Positions 23,924 to 33,859 are shown, counted from the first letter of the stretch. The stretch is DNA of 33,936 bases from Paenimyroides viscosum (GCF_003858535.1 NZ_RQTJ01000032.1:1-33936), one strand, 5' to 3'. The notes: generated by a model not told the origin, from the sequence alone. Program-made: numbers and translations.

Positions 23924-25801
23924 GTAATCTACATCTTGTGTAGCATCGGCACCGTCTTGGTTTGGTTGTGCTTGTTGTGCGCCACCTTGTTGTGCATCAC
24001 CTTGTGCTTTGTACATTTCTTCAGAAGCTGCTTTCCAAGCTTCGTTAATTTTATCTAAAGCTGGAGTAATTGTATCTACATCACGTGTTTCGTAAGCTTT
24101 TTTCAACTCTTCTAATGCACCTTCGATGTTTGATTTGTTACCGTCTGACAATTTATCACCAAACTCTTTTAATTGTTTTTCGGTTTGGAAAATCATTCCG
24201 TCTGCCTCGTTTAATTTATCAGCAGTTTCTTTCAATTTATTATCTGCTTCAGCATTAGCTTCTGCTTCTTTTTTCATCTTTTCAATTTCTTCCGGAGTTA
24301 ATCCTGAAGAAGCTTCAATACGGATATCGTGAGATTTTCCTGTTCCTTTATCTGTAGCCGATACTTTAATGATACCATTTGCATCAATATCAAAAGTAAC
24401 TTCAATTTGTGGAACACCACGTTGTGCTGGTGGTAAACCATCTAAATGGAAACGACCAATTGTTTTATTATCATTCGCCATTGGGCGCTCACCTTGTAAA
24501 ACGTGAATTTCTACCGATGGTTGGTTGTCTACTGCTGTAGAAAACACTTGTGATTTTTTTGTAGGAATGGTTGTATTCGATTCGATTAACTTGGTGAATA
24601 CACCACCCATTGTTTCAATTCCTAATGATAATGGTGTAACGTCTAACAACAATACATCTTTAACATCACCAGATAAAACTCCACCTTGAATTGCTGCTCC
24701 TAAAGCTACAACCTCGTCTGGGTTTACTCCTTTCGATGGTTTTTTACCAAAGAATTTTTCTACTTGCTCTTGAATTACCGGAATACGTGTAGATCCACCT
24801 ACTAAAATCACCTCATCGATATCAGAGATTGATAAACCGGCATCGTTTAACGCTTTTTTACATGGTTCCATTGAACGACGTACTAAATCGTCTGCTAATT
24901 GCTCAAATTTCGCACGTGTTAAAGTTTGCACTAAGTGTTTTGGTCCTGTAGCAGTAGCTGTTACGTAAGGTAAATTTATTTCTGTTTGAGCCGATGATGA
25001 CAATTCAATTTTTGCTTTCTCTGCAGCTTCTTTCAAACGTTGTAATGCCATTGGATCTTGACGTAAATCTACACCTTCTGCACTATTAAATTCGTTTGCT
25101 AACCAGTTAATAACTACTTGGTCAAAATCGTCACCACCTAAATGTGTATCTCCGTTTGTAGATAAAACTTCAAAAACGCCATCACCTAATTCTAAGATCG
25201 AGATATCAAATGTACCACCACCTAAATCGTAAACTGCAATTTTCTTGTCTTGTCCGCCTTTATCCAAACCGTAAGCTAAAGCTGCAGCAGTTGGTTCGTT
25301 AATAATACGCATAACTTCTAAACCAGCAATTTGCCCAGCTTCTTTAGTTGCTTGGCGTTGTGCATCGTTAAAATATGCAGGAACCGTGATAACTGCTTGT
25401 GTAACTGTTTGCCCTAAGTAATCTTCGGCAGTTTTCTTCATTTTTTGAAGCGTCATTGCCGATAATTCTTGTGGTGTATATAAACGTCCGTCAATATCAA
25501 CACGTGGTGTATCGTTATCACCTTTAACTACTTTGTACGCACTATGTGATAATTCTTTTTGTATTTCAGAAAATTTTTCTCCCATATAACGTTTAATAGA
25601 CGCTATGGTTTTTGTTGGGTTAGTAACTGCCTGACGTTTTGCAGGATCACCAACCTTAATTTCGCCACCTTCAACAAATGCAATTACAGATGGTGTTGTT
25701 CTTTTACCTTCTGCATTTGGAATAACCACTGCTTCGTTACCTTCCATTACTGCAACACAAGAGTTGGTAGTTCCTAAGTCAATTCCAATTATCTTACTCA
25801 T
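23909..25801 (-). CDS. dnaK: Molecular chaperone DnaK (Hsp70)
   Basis: A 630-residue Hsp70. The nucleotide-binding domain has the phosphate-1 motif [33 protein letters not shown], the phosphate-2 motif [14 protein letters not shown] and the adenosine motif [11 protein letters not shown]. The linker [15 protein letters not shown], the beta-sandwich substrate domain ([18 protein letters not shown]) and the helical lid follow. A Gln/Gly/Ala-rich tail ends in EEVK. It works with DnaJ and GrpE, which are not adjacent here. The upstream gap contains repeated TGTCA motifs, a candidate control region. Its terminator is duplicated beyond the hip locus. Confidence 0.99.
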   Translation of the reverse strand: MSKIIGIDLGTTNSCVAVMEGNEAVVIPNAEGKRTTPSVIAFVEGGEIKVGDPAKRQAVTNPTKTIASIKRYMGEKFSEIQKELSHSAYKVVKGDNDTPRVDIDGRLYTPQELSAMTLQKMKKTAEDYLGQTVTQAVITVPAYFNDAQRQATKEAGQIAGLEVMRIINEPTAAALAYGLDKGGQDKKIAVYDLGGGTFDISILELGDGVFEVLSTNGDTHLGGDDFDQVVINWLANEFNSAEGVDLRQDPMALQRLKEAAEKAKIELSSSAQTEINLPYVTATATGPKHLVQTLTRAKFEQLADDLVRRSMEPCKKALNDAGLSISDIDEVILVGGSTRIPVIQEQVEKFFGKKPSKGVNPDEVVALGAAIQGGVLSGDVKDVLLLDVTPLSLGIETMGGVFTKLIESNTTIPTKKSQVFSTAVDNQPSVEIHVLQGERPMANDNKTIGRFHLDGLPPAQRGVPQIEVTFDIDANGIIKVSATDKGTGKSHDIRIEASSGLTPEEIEKMKKEAEANAEADNKLKETADKLNEADGMIFQTEKQLKEFGDKLSDGNKSNIEGALEELKKAYETRDVDTITPALDKINEAWKAASEEMYKAQGDAQQGGAQQAQPNQDGADATQDVDYEEVK

Positions 25802-25896
25802 ATCTTTAATATTTTATTTTGTATTTTATTGTTTTGTGATTTGTTCACGGTTTCTATTAGTCAATTGTTGTGCCTAAATTAAAAAGTATAAAAAAA

Positions 25897-25993
25897 TGTC
25901 AGAATTCACAAAAACAAAATGACATCCTGTCAGAATTTCAAGAATAAAGCAATAATATTAGTGTCAATTTTCACTAATAAGAAACATTTGTCA
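25897..25993. repeat. TGTCA repeat cluster between dnaK and the serine dehydratase gene
   Basis: Four TGTCA motifs in the same orientation lie at 25897, 25928, 25962 and 25989. Three are extended (TGTCAGAATTCAC, TGTCAGAATTTCA, TGTCAATTTTCAC). An inverted TGACA at 25920-25924 makes the palindrome TGACA-TCC-TGTCA (25920-25932). Spacings are 31, 34 and 27 bp. This 260-bp divergent gap probably holds both promoters, and the motif may be a regulator site. The regulator is unknown. Confidence 0.5.
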
Positions 25994-26030
25994 TATCCAT
26001 CAATTTTTTTAAAAGGATATTTATTTTGTC

Positions 26031-26038
26031 TATCTTCG
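26031..26038 (+). promoter_or_regulatory. Candidate -7 box of the serine dehydratase gene
   Basis: TATCTTCG is one base off TAnnTTTG and lies 23 bp before the start. It is the best candidate in the gap. Confidence 0.4.
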
Positions 26039-26061
26039 CTTTATTAATTGTTTGAATTATT

Positions 26062-27483
26062 ATGGAATGTATTTCGGTTTTTGATATGTTAAAGATTGGC
26101 GTTGGCCCATCGAGTTCCCACACATTAGGACCTTGGCGTGCTGCCGAACGCTTTATTGCGGAATTGAAAGATCTAAATATTTTTGATAAGGTTCAAAATG
26201 TAACGGTTGATTTATACGGATCGCTTTCGTTAACCGGAATTGGCCACGCTACCGATTTAGCGGTGATGCTAGGTTTAAGCGGTGCCGATCCTGAATACGT
26301 TCCTATTGATGATATTTCGGGAATTGTAGATCAAATTAAACAAACAAATTCCTTAAACTTAGGAAATTCTGTTCAAATACAGTTTAACCCAACCGAAAGC
26401 ATTGTTTTCAATAAAAACTTTTTACCTTTTCATGCCAACGGTTTATCGTTCACGGCATTTTATGAAAACAAAGAATATGTATCAACTTTCTACTCTATTG
26501 GTGGTGGATTCGTTGTAAAAGAAGAATCGGCAGAAAACGTAGCAAATGACGAAATTAAAGCTACATTTCCTTTCCCTGTTGAGAAAGCCGATGAACTTTT
26601 GGCATTCTGTAAACAAGAAAACAAGTCGATATCAGAATTAGTTTACCAAAACGAATTATCATTGCGTTCTCCCGAAGAAATCGATCACGAGTTGATGCGT
26701 ATCTGGAATACCATGCTAGAATGTATTTATACAGGTTGCCACACAGAAGGTACCTTACCAGGTGGATTAAATGTGCGTAGACGTGCGTATGACACCTATC
26801 AAAAATTAAAAGGCGATTTACCTTATAACAATCCTCAAGAATGGCTACAAACCATTCGTAAAACAAAAGTTTATTTCCGTCAGATTTTAAAATGGGTAAG
26901 TTGTTTTGCATTATCTGTAAACGAAGTAAATGCTGCATTAGGTCGTGTGGTTACTGCACCCACCAACGGAAGCGCAGGTGTAATACCTGCCGTTTTAATG
27001 TATTATTTAGTAATAGAAAATCATAAAGCGGGCGATAAAGAAATTAAACAGTTTTTAATGGTTGCTGGTGAAATTGGTTCGATCTTTAAAAAAGGAGCAA
27101 CTATTTCTGCAGCAATGGGTGGTTGCCAAGCCGAAATTGGCGTATCGTCTGCAATGGCTGCCGCGGCATTGTGCGAATTAATGGGTGGAACGCCTGAGCA
27201 GGTTACCGTTGCTGCCGAAATTGCTATGGAACATCATTTAGGTTTAACGTGCGACCCAATTGGTGGTTTGGTACAAATTCCTTGTATAGAACGCAATACT
27301 ATGGGCGCTATAAAAGCCATAAACGCTGCCGAACTAGCTTTAGATACCGATCCTAAAAACGTAAAAGTTCCGTTAGATAAAGTGGTGAATACCATGTGGC
27401 AAACCGCGCAAGATATGAACAACAAATACAAAGAAACAAGCGAAGGTGGTTTGGCAATTGCCGTGAACTTAGCAGATTGTTAG
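26062..27483 (+). CDS. sdaA: L-serine ammonia-lyase (iron-sulfur type, single chain)
   Basis: A 473-residue enzyme converting L-serine to pyruvate and ammonia. The N-terminal beta domain opens [20 protein letters not shown], and the C-terminal alpha domain carries [19 protein letters not shown] and [18 protein letters not shown]. Three conserved cysteines, in GGCQAE (about 354), LTCDPIGG (about 396) and VQIPCIERN (about 407), are the usual ligands of the labile [4Fe-4S] cluster. Domains are fused in one chain, as in E. coli SdaA/SdaB. Divergent from dnaK; the cluster makes the enzyme oxygen sensitive. Confidence 0.96.
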   Translation: MECISVFDMLKIGVGPSSSHTLGPWRAAERFIAELKDLNIFDKVQNVTVDLYGSLSLTGIGHATDLAVMLGLSGADPEYVPIDDISGIVDQIKQTNSLNLGNSVQIQFNPTESIVFNKNFLPFHANGLSFTAFYENKEYVSTFYSIGGGFVVKEESAENVANDEIKATFPFPVEKADELLAFCKQENKSISELVYQNELSLRSPEEIDHELMRIWNTMLECIYTGCHTEGTLPGGLNVRRRAYDTYQKLKGDLPYNNPQEWLQTIRKTKVYFRQILKWVSCFALSVNEVNAALGRVVTAPTNGSAGVIPAVLMYYLVIENHKAGDKEIKQFLMVAGEIGSIFKKGATISAAMGGCQAEIGVSSAMAAAALCELMGGTPEQVTVAAEIAMEHHLGLTCDPIGGLVQIPCIERNTMGAIKAINAAELALDTDPKNVKVPLDKVVNTMWQTAQDMNNKYKETSEGGLAIAVNLADC

Positions 27484-27526
27484 TGAAAATTTTTACTTTT
27501 TTAATCCGATGCACTAAAAACCACTT

Positions 27527-28204
27527 ATGAAAGAAGAGCAAATAATTTACGCATTAAAAAACGGAGATCCTATAAGAATTCTTGGAGATGATATTGCAAA
27601 AAATTATGAAATTAAAATTAAAAATGATAAAAAATTAAACCTAAGTACTTTAAGGATTTGGAGATTATATGAAGATTTATATATGGATCTTAAAGACCAT
27701 AATGAAAATATTATTTATTCTATACCAAATGAAAAAATTCGTTTAAAAGTATGCCTAATTGGAGATGAGGCTAAAGACTTTTTTTATAAGATGATTAATT
27801 TAAGTGAATATCCATTTTTTGAATATGAATTAAAACTAGGAGATTATCACTTAAAAAAAGGAATTTTTGAAGAAAACAATCAGATCATAGCTTTTGATTT
27901 TACAAACTCAAATTTCTAAACTAAAATATGCTCATCTCATGAAATAGCCAGAATTTACTTAAAGGTTGACTTAGAATGCAGATACTTTGAAATTAATTAT
28001 TTCACTATTAATGATATATCAAAAGATATAACTATAGCAATTTATGAAGATGATATAACCTTGAATTGTAATACACACACTGAAGTTCTAGAGTTTGCAT
28101 TTGAATATGCTTGTAGTAATGACTATTTACCTGAAAGATTTAAAATTGGATCAACAAAAGAAATATCAAAAGAAATATATTATCGTTTAAAAGGTTATAT
28201 TTAA
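27527..28204 (+). pseudogene. Hypothetical gene interrupted by an in-frame TAA
   Basis: The reading frame runs 130 codons from ATG 27527 to TAA at 27917-27919. It then continues in the same frame without another stop for 94 codons (TKICSSHEIARIYLKVDLEC to the end KEIYYRLKGYI) until TAA at 28202-28204. The downstream half has no ATG in frame, so it cannot easily be a separate gene, and its composition (acidic and Ile/Tyr rich) matches the first half. I read this as one gene of about 225 codons with a nonsense mutation. No family was recognised. This accounts for the 27920-28251 stretch, which otherwise looks empty. Confidence 0.6.
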
Positions 28205-28251
28205 ATAAATTAAGGAATCGCTGTAGATATAACTGATCATTAATTAAGAAT

Positions 28252-29424
28252 ATGAAAAAGCTAATGATATTATTTTTATTGGCAGGTTTGTCGGTAAATG
28301 CACAACGCAAATACATATCTACTCCCACAGTTGCATACAACAACGAAAAAGGATCAAAAGCTGTTGGAATTTTTCTACGTGGTGCGCAAATAGATTCGTA
28401 TGAATTTCTTCAAGACAAATATGTTTATAAAATTAATACTCCATACACAGGAACAATTTTTATTACAGATACGTACTATGTAAAAGATCGTTTAAACGCC
28501 AGTGACCATTACGAAAAATCGCCTGCAGTTGTTGTAGAAAACGATGAATATTACGGATCGCCTCATTTATTTACCACAGTTGCAAGCTTAAAAGTCCGTG
28601 AATTACCTAATAGTTCGGCTGCCGTGGTAGGAAATTTATTAAATGGAACACCTGTTGCTATTTATTATTATCCATACAATGCAGAATCTTGGATTCCGGT
28701 TCAGATTAATGATAAAAAAGGATACATTCCTGTAAAATATGTTGGCAAACGACCAGAGTTATCAGATTTAAAAAATCAATACAATAAAGCACAGACTTTA
28801 GAAGATCAAAAGAAATTTGCCGAACGCATTTTAGAATTGGGCTGGAATAGCAACCAACGTGAAAACGAAGCGGCTTTGCGTTTGTATGCCGAATTTGCAT
28901 CAAAAAACAATCAGCTGGAAGTTGCCGAGATTTGTTTATTGCAAGCTGATGTTTTGAAAAATATTCCAAAAGATGATTTTAACCTTCCGATTAAACTACA
29001 GAAGGAAAAGCAGTTTGGCTTCACAATAAATAATGAAATAGAACCTAAAAAAGGATTTAAAAAATCATTTTTAGAAAGTAATTTAGGAAAAATTAAAAAT
29101 CAATACACTGATTTAGACGATTGTGCTTTGGGCGATTATCAAACCAATGTGTTTTTTGGTTCGGTAGAATGTATCGGGCACGATGTAAACAAAACCTACC
29201 ACATAAGATCTATGGAAATGGTAAACGCCAACGGTTTTAAAATTAAAAATACGTATTTAAACAATCATTCCACAGTTGCTGAATTTCTTAAAGTTGGCAA
29301 GGGATTAATTACTTCGATTGATCCGTTGACCAATTCGTATTATATAAACAATGATTATATGACTTATGAATTTCAGTTTAAAAATGACCGCCTTGTTAAA
29401 GTAATGGTTATTTATTATTGTTAA
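28252..29424 (+). CDS. Exported SH3-domain protein
   Basis: A 390-residue protein with a signal peptide (1-18, ending VNAQ). A bacterial SH3b domain lies at about 105-165 (VASLKVRELPNSSAAVVGNL, then WIPVQINDKKGYIPVKYVG); this fold typically binds cell wall or peptides. Residues about 175-250 form a helical, tetratricopeptide-like stretch. The C-terminal 120 residues are of unknown type, ending in a Tyr-rich strand. It is preceded by the interrupted gene and ends in a bidirectional terminator shared with the convergent redoxin gene. Specific role unknown. Confidence 0.8.
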   Translation: MKKLMILFLLAGLSVNAQRKYISTPTVAYNNEKGSKAVGIFLRGAQIDSYEFLQDKYVYKINTPYTGTIFITDTYYVKDRLNASDHYEKSPAVVVENDEYYGSPHLFTTVASLKVRELPNSSAAVVGNLLNGTPVAIYYYPYNAESWIPVQINDKKGYIPVKYVGKRPELSDLKNQYNKAQTLEDQKKFAERILELGWNSNQRENEAALRLYAEFASKNNQLEVAEICLLQADVLKNIPKDDFNLPIKLQKEKQFGFTINNEIEPKKGFKKSFLESNLGKIKNQYTDLDDCALGDYQTNVFFGSVECIGHDVNKTYHIRSMEMVNANGFKIKNTYLNNHSTVAEFLKVGKGLITSIDPLTNSYYINNDYMTYEFQFKNDRLVKVMVIYYC

Positions 29425-29429
29425 AAAAG

Positions 29430-29461
29430 AAAAACGTGCTATTAGTTAATAACACGTTTTT
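29430..29461. terminator. Bidirectional terminator between SH3 and redoxin genes
   Basis: AAAAACGTG-C-TATTA (29430-29444), a 2-nt loop and TAATA-A-CACGTTTTT (29447-29461) form a long stem with one mismatch. An A-run and a T-run flank the two sides. Confidence 0.88.
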
Positions 29462-29468
29462 AGAATAA

Positions 29469-30581
29469 TTACTTACCAAAATGTTGTTCTAATTTTTGCT
29501 GATGAATCAATGCTCCAGACCAACGATCTATTAATTTTCCTTCATTATCAAACAATAAAAACGTAGGTGTTCCATTTTCTTGGTATTGAATATAAGTATC
29601 AGTATTAATAAAATCTTCTGCGTAAACTATCGCCCAATTACTTGTACTATACGCACCAAATTGTTGGTAAGTAGCTGCATCAGGACTTTGCAATACACTA
29701 ACAACTTGTAATTTTTCTTTATTTTTTGTTAGCTCTTGTGTAATTTCGAACGCTTGCCTACTGCTTGGACAGCTTACTGATGATAAATCAATTAAGACAT
29801 GTTCTTTATCCTGAGTAAAATGATCGCTTAATTTTTCTGCTTTTAAATCTTTATCTAAAACTGCTATATCAATAAAGCTGTCGCCTTTAGTTAAACGTTG
29901 GCTTTTTGATGCTAATAAATATTTCTTTCCTATTTCGGTTTGCTTTTGTTCAGCATTCATTTTATTATATACCGCTTTATAAAACGTTTTATCAAAAGCA
30001 GTGGTATTATATGGCAACAAAGTCCAAGTATAAGCATTATCAAAATTGTTTAAAATAAAATCTGCTTCTATTTGTTTTAATTCAAACGCAAGTTTACTTC
30101 CTAATCCATTTTCTCCAACATATTTTTCTTGCACTTCAGGTTTTTGCCATTCGGGTGTTTGTTGCAATGCAATTATTTCTTGCTTGAATGCTTCTCCTTT
30201 TTTGTGTAAAGGCATTTGCAATTCATTTAGTTTTTCTTTTGCAAAATGGTGTTTAGAACCGTTAACTTTTACCTGGTAAGGAAAATCTTCTTTAGCTGCT
30301 GTAATTTGCAAGGTTTCATCGGCTACAAATAGTCCTGTGAAATAAGGCTGATTATTATCTACAATATACATCATATAATTTTCCGGTGTTTCAGAAACTT
30401 CCGCAGATAGTTCTACTTTACCTTGTGTCAATGTTTTGTAGGCAATAGGTGTTTGTCCGCTAATTAAATATACTACGGCGGTATCAGAAAAACCAGTAAG
30501 ATTTGCTGTTATTTTTATTTCGCCCGCAATGGCTTGTATTGTTGCTGTTAACAATGCTGCTAAAACTGTAAGCTTTTTCAT
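29469..30581 (-). CDS. DUF4369 / thioredoxin-like protein with incomplete active site
   Basis: A 370-residue exported protein with signal peptide (1-19, ending AIAG). The N-terminal DUF4369-type beta domain (about 20-115, EIKITANLTGFSDTAVVYLI) is followed by a helical spacer and a C-terminal thioredoxin fold (about 245-370) with FIDIAVLDKDL, the active-site region LIDLSSVSCPSSRQAF and the cis-Pro loop NGTPTFLLFDNEGK. Where TlpA/ResA-type proteins have W-C-x-x-C, this one has S-C-P-S-S: the first Cys is kept and the second is Ser. A disulfide reductase role is therefore unlikely without a partner. It may be a binding or peroxiredoxin-like protein (inference). Confidence 0.85.
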   Translation of the reverse strand: MKKLTVLAALLTATIQAIAGEIKITANLTGFSDTAVVYLISGQTPIAYKTLTQGKVELSAEVSETPENYMMYIVDNNQPYFTGLFVADETLQITAAKEDFPYQVKVNGSKHHFAKEKLNELQMPLHKKGEAFKQEIIALQQTPEWQKPEVQEKYVGENGLGSKLAFELKQIEADFILNNFDNAYTWTLLPYNTTAFDKTFYKAVYNKMNAEQKQTEIGKKYLLASKSQRLTKGDSFIDIAVLDKDLKAEKLSDHFTQDKEHVLIDLSSVSCPSSRQAFEITQELTKNKEKLQVVSVLQSPDAATYQQFGAYSTSNWAIVYAEDFINTDTYIQYQENGTPTFLLFDNEGKLIDRWSGALIHQQKLEQHFGK

Positions 30582-30595
30582 TTTAAGTGTTTTAA

Positions 30596-31006
30596 TTATA
30601 ATTCTTTTAATGTTAGGTATTTATTTCGACCGATAGTTAGATAATATCCCATGATTGCTAAAATTGGAATAAACAATAATGATGTGTATTGAAAATCAAT
30701 CGTTATATATAAAACAATATGTACTAAAGTGATGAAAGCAATGAAATAAACAGAAATTAGCCAATGTTTGGCGGTGTAATTCTCCACCTTAAAATTAACC
30801 ACATCGGTTTCTTTTAAATTTACGATTACATCTTTGCTTCCTGCCCAATCAATTTTGGTTGAAACGGTATGTGTACCCGGACTAACATTATATTCTTTTA
30901 TTTCGCCTTCTGAAATAATTCCTACTTCTTCGCTATTAATAAACACTTTATAGTTCCGAACTTTGTCTGCAAAGCCACTTCCTCTTTGAATTTTTATTAC
31001 TGCCAT
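30596..31006 (-). CDS. Small two-helix membrane protein with N-terminal beta domain
   Basis: A 136-residue protein. Residues 1-75 look like a small PEGA-like beta domain (IKIQRGSGFADKVRNYKVFI, then YNVSPGTHTVSTKIDWAG). Two membrane helices follow, at about 84-103 and 108-124, and a basic C-terminus ends the protein. There is no signal peptide. It is 14 bp upstream of the redoxin gene on the same strand and may be read with it. Function unknown; the PEGA comparison is weak. Confidence 0.65.
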   Translation of the reverse strand: MAVIKIQRGSGFADKVRNYKVFINSEEVGIISEGEIKEYNVSPGTHTVSTKIDWAGSKDVIVNLKETDVVNFKVENYTAKHWLISVYFIAFITLVHIVLYITIDFQYTSLLFIPILAIMGYYLTIGRNKYLTLKEL

Positions 31007-31079
31007 AGTTGTTTAAATTTGTTTTAGCAAAAATAGAACACAGCAATATCAAATAATTGTAAAATTGAGACATTCAATT

Positions 31080-31936
31080 TTAATTTTCTAAAAAATACCA
31101 GTATAAATCTTCATTATCAATTTGTTTTATTTTTGGAAGCAACGTTTTGGGTGTTTCGTTGGTAATACTTTTAAAATGTTTTATAAAATGCGACTGATCG
31201 TAATACATATTATAAAGCGCCACATCAGTTAAATTTGTCAGCTCTTTATGCCTTATGGCATAATTTAACGAATTGCGAAACAGAACCATTTTTTTATATT
31301 CCTCAATTGTGGCAAGGGTATGTTTTTTAAAAAGACGAAGCAACGTTTTTCTGTTTTTGTTCGTTATTTGTTCTAATTCTGAAATTTTAATTATTCCGTT
31401 AGATTTGATAATTTCCTTAACAGCTTTTTGTAATTCGTTTTCTTGAAAAGGTTGAATTATTGACAACAAAGCATTCTCCACAATTTCTAGTTTTTGTTCG
31501 GCTGATGAATCGTCGGTTAATTCTGATAGTATTTCATGAAAAAGTGGATTCAAAGATATTTCTTGAATCTGCTGCGTTAACAATTCGTTTAAAGGTTTGT
31601 CTATAAAATGATTTATGCCTAACGGATAAAAAACAATTCCAATTTTATTAAAAACGCCATTCATTTCAATATAATATTTTTCTTTTGAATTGATGGTATA
31701 AAGAACAGTGAGTTTTTCTATATTATTAGAAGAAGTTATTTTAGTTCCTTTATTTTAAAGTTTATTAAAATATCATTTCCCCGATAAACCGTTAAAGCAT
31801 GCAGGTAATTAGGATAAAAATAGAACGACTCGAAATGCTGTTCATCTGTAGATGTATGAAAATAATAATAAGCAACCAATTTTTTTAGTTGCTCGTTTTG
31901 TGGTTTTAGTGTTATTAATGCAGTTCGTTTTTTCAC
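31080..31936 (-). pseudogene. AraC-family transcription regulator, frameshifted
   Basis: The gene is split over two frames. The upstream part starts at GTG 31936 and gives LKPQNEQLKKLVAYYYFHTS and FYFYPNYLHALTVYRGNDI, the N-terminal domain seen in Bacteroidota AraC regulators, then runs out at 31736. The next frame continues without a gap (NKGTKITSSNNIEKLTVLYT) into FNKIGIVFYPLGINHFIDKP, which is the same domain, and on to the AraC HTH (KISELEQITNKNRKTLLRLF and LYNMYYDQSHFIKHFKSITN). Adding one base in the short A-run (plus-strand TTTT at 31753-31756) would restore a gene of about 285 codons. The internal ATG 31664 gives an HTH-containing fragment. Confidence 0.82.
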
Positions 31937-32007
31937 CTTTTAAAGATACAAAAATCTAATGGAAACAGCTATTATATAGAATTTTCATTTCCCGAAATCA
32001 CTAAAAA

Positions 32008-32038
32008 TAAAAAACCGACAGTGACTAAACACTATCGG
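32008..32038 (-). terminator. Terminator of the T9SS protein gene
   Basis: On the minus strand CCGATAGTG, a 6-nt loop and CACTGTCGG (one internal mismatch) lead into a T-rich run. It lies about 40 bp after the stop of the T9SS gene. Confidence 0.75.
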
Positions 32039-32075
32039 AATTATGTAATTTAAATTATTGATTTTATATTACTAT

Positions 32076-33053
32076 TTACTTTTTTACAAACTTAAAGGTT
32101 GATTGATCTATTTGTAACAGATAAACCGCTGCAGGAATTTCGGACACGTTAATTTTATTATGTTCTTCACTTATCATTCCCTTTTTTACAATTTTACCGT
32201 TTACATTATAAATTGTATACTGTTTAGTTTCGGTTAAATGATCAAAAAACAAGAAATCGGTTGTTGGATTTGGGTACACTTTAACGACATCAAACAAATT
32301 ATCCTGAGCACTTGCATTTGTTGCAGGCGTAAAACGAAAAACAGTTCCACTTGCAGGATATCCTGTAAATCCATAATTATCAAGCGTTACCTGACTTGAG
32401 TCTGTATATTCGCCCAACAGCGGATTTTGTGCATCATTATATAACATACACACGAAAGCTCCTGAAGATGGTTCGCCACCAAACCCAAAATGGGTAACAG
32501 GTTCTTCGTTAGGATAATTATAGGTGCTTAAATTATGATCTCCAATACGGTATTCAATAACATTTGAACCTTCGTACAACCAAATTTGTAAATTTAAATA
32601 ATGCGTATTTGCAAAATAAAAATACCTTTCAACGGCTGATCCAGCATTCTTAAACTGCATTTTAAAAATACGGTTTCCTGAAGTTCCTTCTACTTTATAG
32701 CCAACTGGCGATATAGATGTAGCGGCATTTGCAGCACTTTTGTCGGCAATACCAATACCTGTACCATAAAGTTCCACTTCGCTCGTACTCATACTAATCA
32801 AAGAAATATTAGCACCATCAAACATAATAAATTTGTAATTAACTCCATTTATATTAAAGTTAAACGGCAAAGTATAGTCCCAATATAAACCATTGTTTAC
32901 GTTATGTTTTTGCCAAGGCTTGTTGTTGTTTATACTAATTGGGCTAACCAAATCGGTATAAGTAGCTGTTTACTTACTAAAGGTATAAAAAGGTTGTGCG
33001 TTGGCTAATAAGCCAATAAACAGTGTAATTAGTAATGTAATTTTTGTTTTCAT
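32076..33053 (-). pseudogene. T9SS-secreted protein interrupted by an in-frame TAA after the signal peptide
   Basis: ATG 33053 opens a signal peptide (MKTKITLLITLFIGLLANAQ) followed by PFYTFSK and then TAA at 32972-32970 (codon 28). The same frame goes straight on (TATYTDLVSPISINN) for another 297 codons to 32076. The mature part contains a beta-sandwich-like region and a type A T9SS sorting domain (VVKVYPNPTTDFLFF, then YTIYNVNGKIVKKG and PAAVYLLQI). Without the first 28 codons the product would lack its export signal, and only a TTG (32951) could start it. A Gln (CAA) to TAA change would explain the stop, as inference. The adhesin-like function is unknown. Confidence 0.82.
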
Positions 33054-33145
33054 AGTTTTAATTTTAAAAAATAGTGTTATATCAAGCAATATTTTAGTTA
33101 TTCTATATTAAAATGTTTATTTATTTTCTGACGATTTAGAAAAAA

Positions 33146-33859
33146 TTATTTAATAAAATTGGTGATGCGTTCAGTTTTTTCCCTTTGATGCGACCAACCT
33201 AACTTTTGAATTTTACTATGTAAATCCATAATATGGATGCGACCAAAAACAACAACAATTTTTCTTGCAGAAGATTTTTCTATTTTATCCAACAAATAAT
33301 GATCTCTAATTCTATTTAAAATATAGTACTCCTTGCTTTCATCTACTTTACTGCATTTATACTTTTTCCCCAATAGTGTAGTGCTATCGCAATCGTTCAA
33401 TATTATTTTACCAAAACGCTTTTCAAATAGTTCGATCATTTGTTCCAGGTACAAATCTGCATGATGATCTGTTTTGTAATTTACTCCGTAATCTACTTCA
33501 GCTTGTGAAACATATTTTGCTTTTTGTAGCGATTTAAAAGACTCATTTTCGCTATCCATATAATCCATAAGTGCAAATCCGGTTACCTGACGAAATTTTC
33601 TCATCAAAAGATCTAATTGTAAAGAATCCGTAACTTTTGAATCAATTGATTCGTAAAACACTTGGTAACCATCACTGCGCAAACTGTCTATTTTTCGTTT
33701 GGTCATTTCATAAAATTCTGGTTTGTTCACATGAATCATTGGAACGGCTGCTACTTCTCTGTCCTCTTTTTCATAATAACCGATAGCAAATGATTTATTA
33801 GCCATATTAATTCCATATTTTGTTAACGGGCCTTGTGCATTTACAATCCATGAAAGCAA
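33146..33859 (-). CDS. TraB/GumN-like exported protein with uncertain start
   Basis: A 237-residue protein from TTG 33859. Visible elements are AVPMIHVNKPEFYEMTKRKI with DGYQVFYESI, and a C-terminal NRIRDHYLLDKI then KIVVVFGRIHIMDLHSKIQK. This arrangement (His-Val near the N-terminus, E in FYES, and a GxxHIxxL end) resembles the TraB/GumN family of putative metalloproteases. The TTG start leaves only MLSWIVNAQ as leader, whereas the same frame is open upstream to 33907 and encodes the missing hydrophobic part (KLISFNNALWVSLVFLLLSW). A TAA precedes that, and no ATG, GTG or TTG is available in it. The start is lost or non-standard. The family call is tentative. Confidence 0.5.
   Translation of the reverse strand: MLSWIVNAQGPLTKYGINMANKSFAIGYYEKEDREVAAVPMIHVNKPEFYEMTKRKIDSLRSDGYQVFYESIDSKVTDSLQLDLLMRKFRQVTGFALMDYMDSENESFKSLQKAKYVSQAEVDYGVNYKTDHHADLYLEQMIELFEKRFGKIILNDCDSTTLLGKKYKCSKVDESKEYYILNRIRDHYLLDKIEKSSARKIVVVFGRIHIMDLHSKIQKLGWSHQREKTERITNFIK

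Noticed and set aside
26561..26938. A long minus-strand open frame inside the serine dehydratase gene
   Set aside because: It lies wholly opposite a well-conserved enzyme gene, has no recognisable domains and is an antisense shadow.
27917..32972. Genetic code change reassigning TAA
   Set aside because: Most genes in the window, including dnaK, rpmE2 and rho-linked genes, end in TAA at the expected length, so general reassignment is excluded; local readthrough is not.
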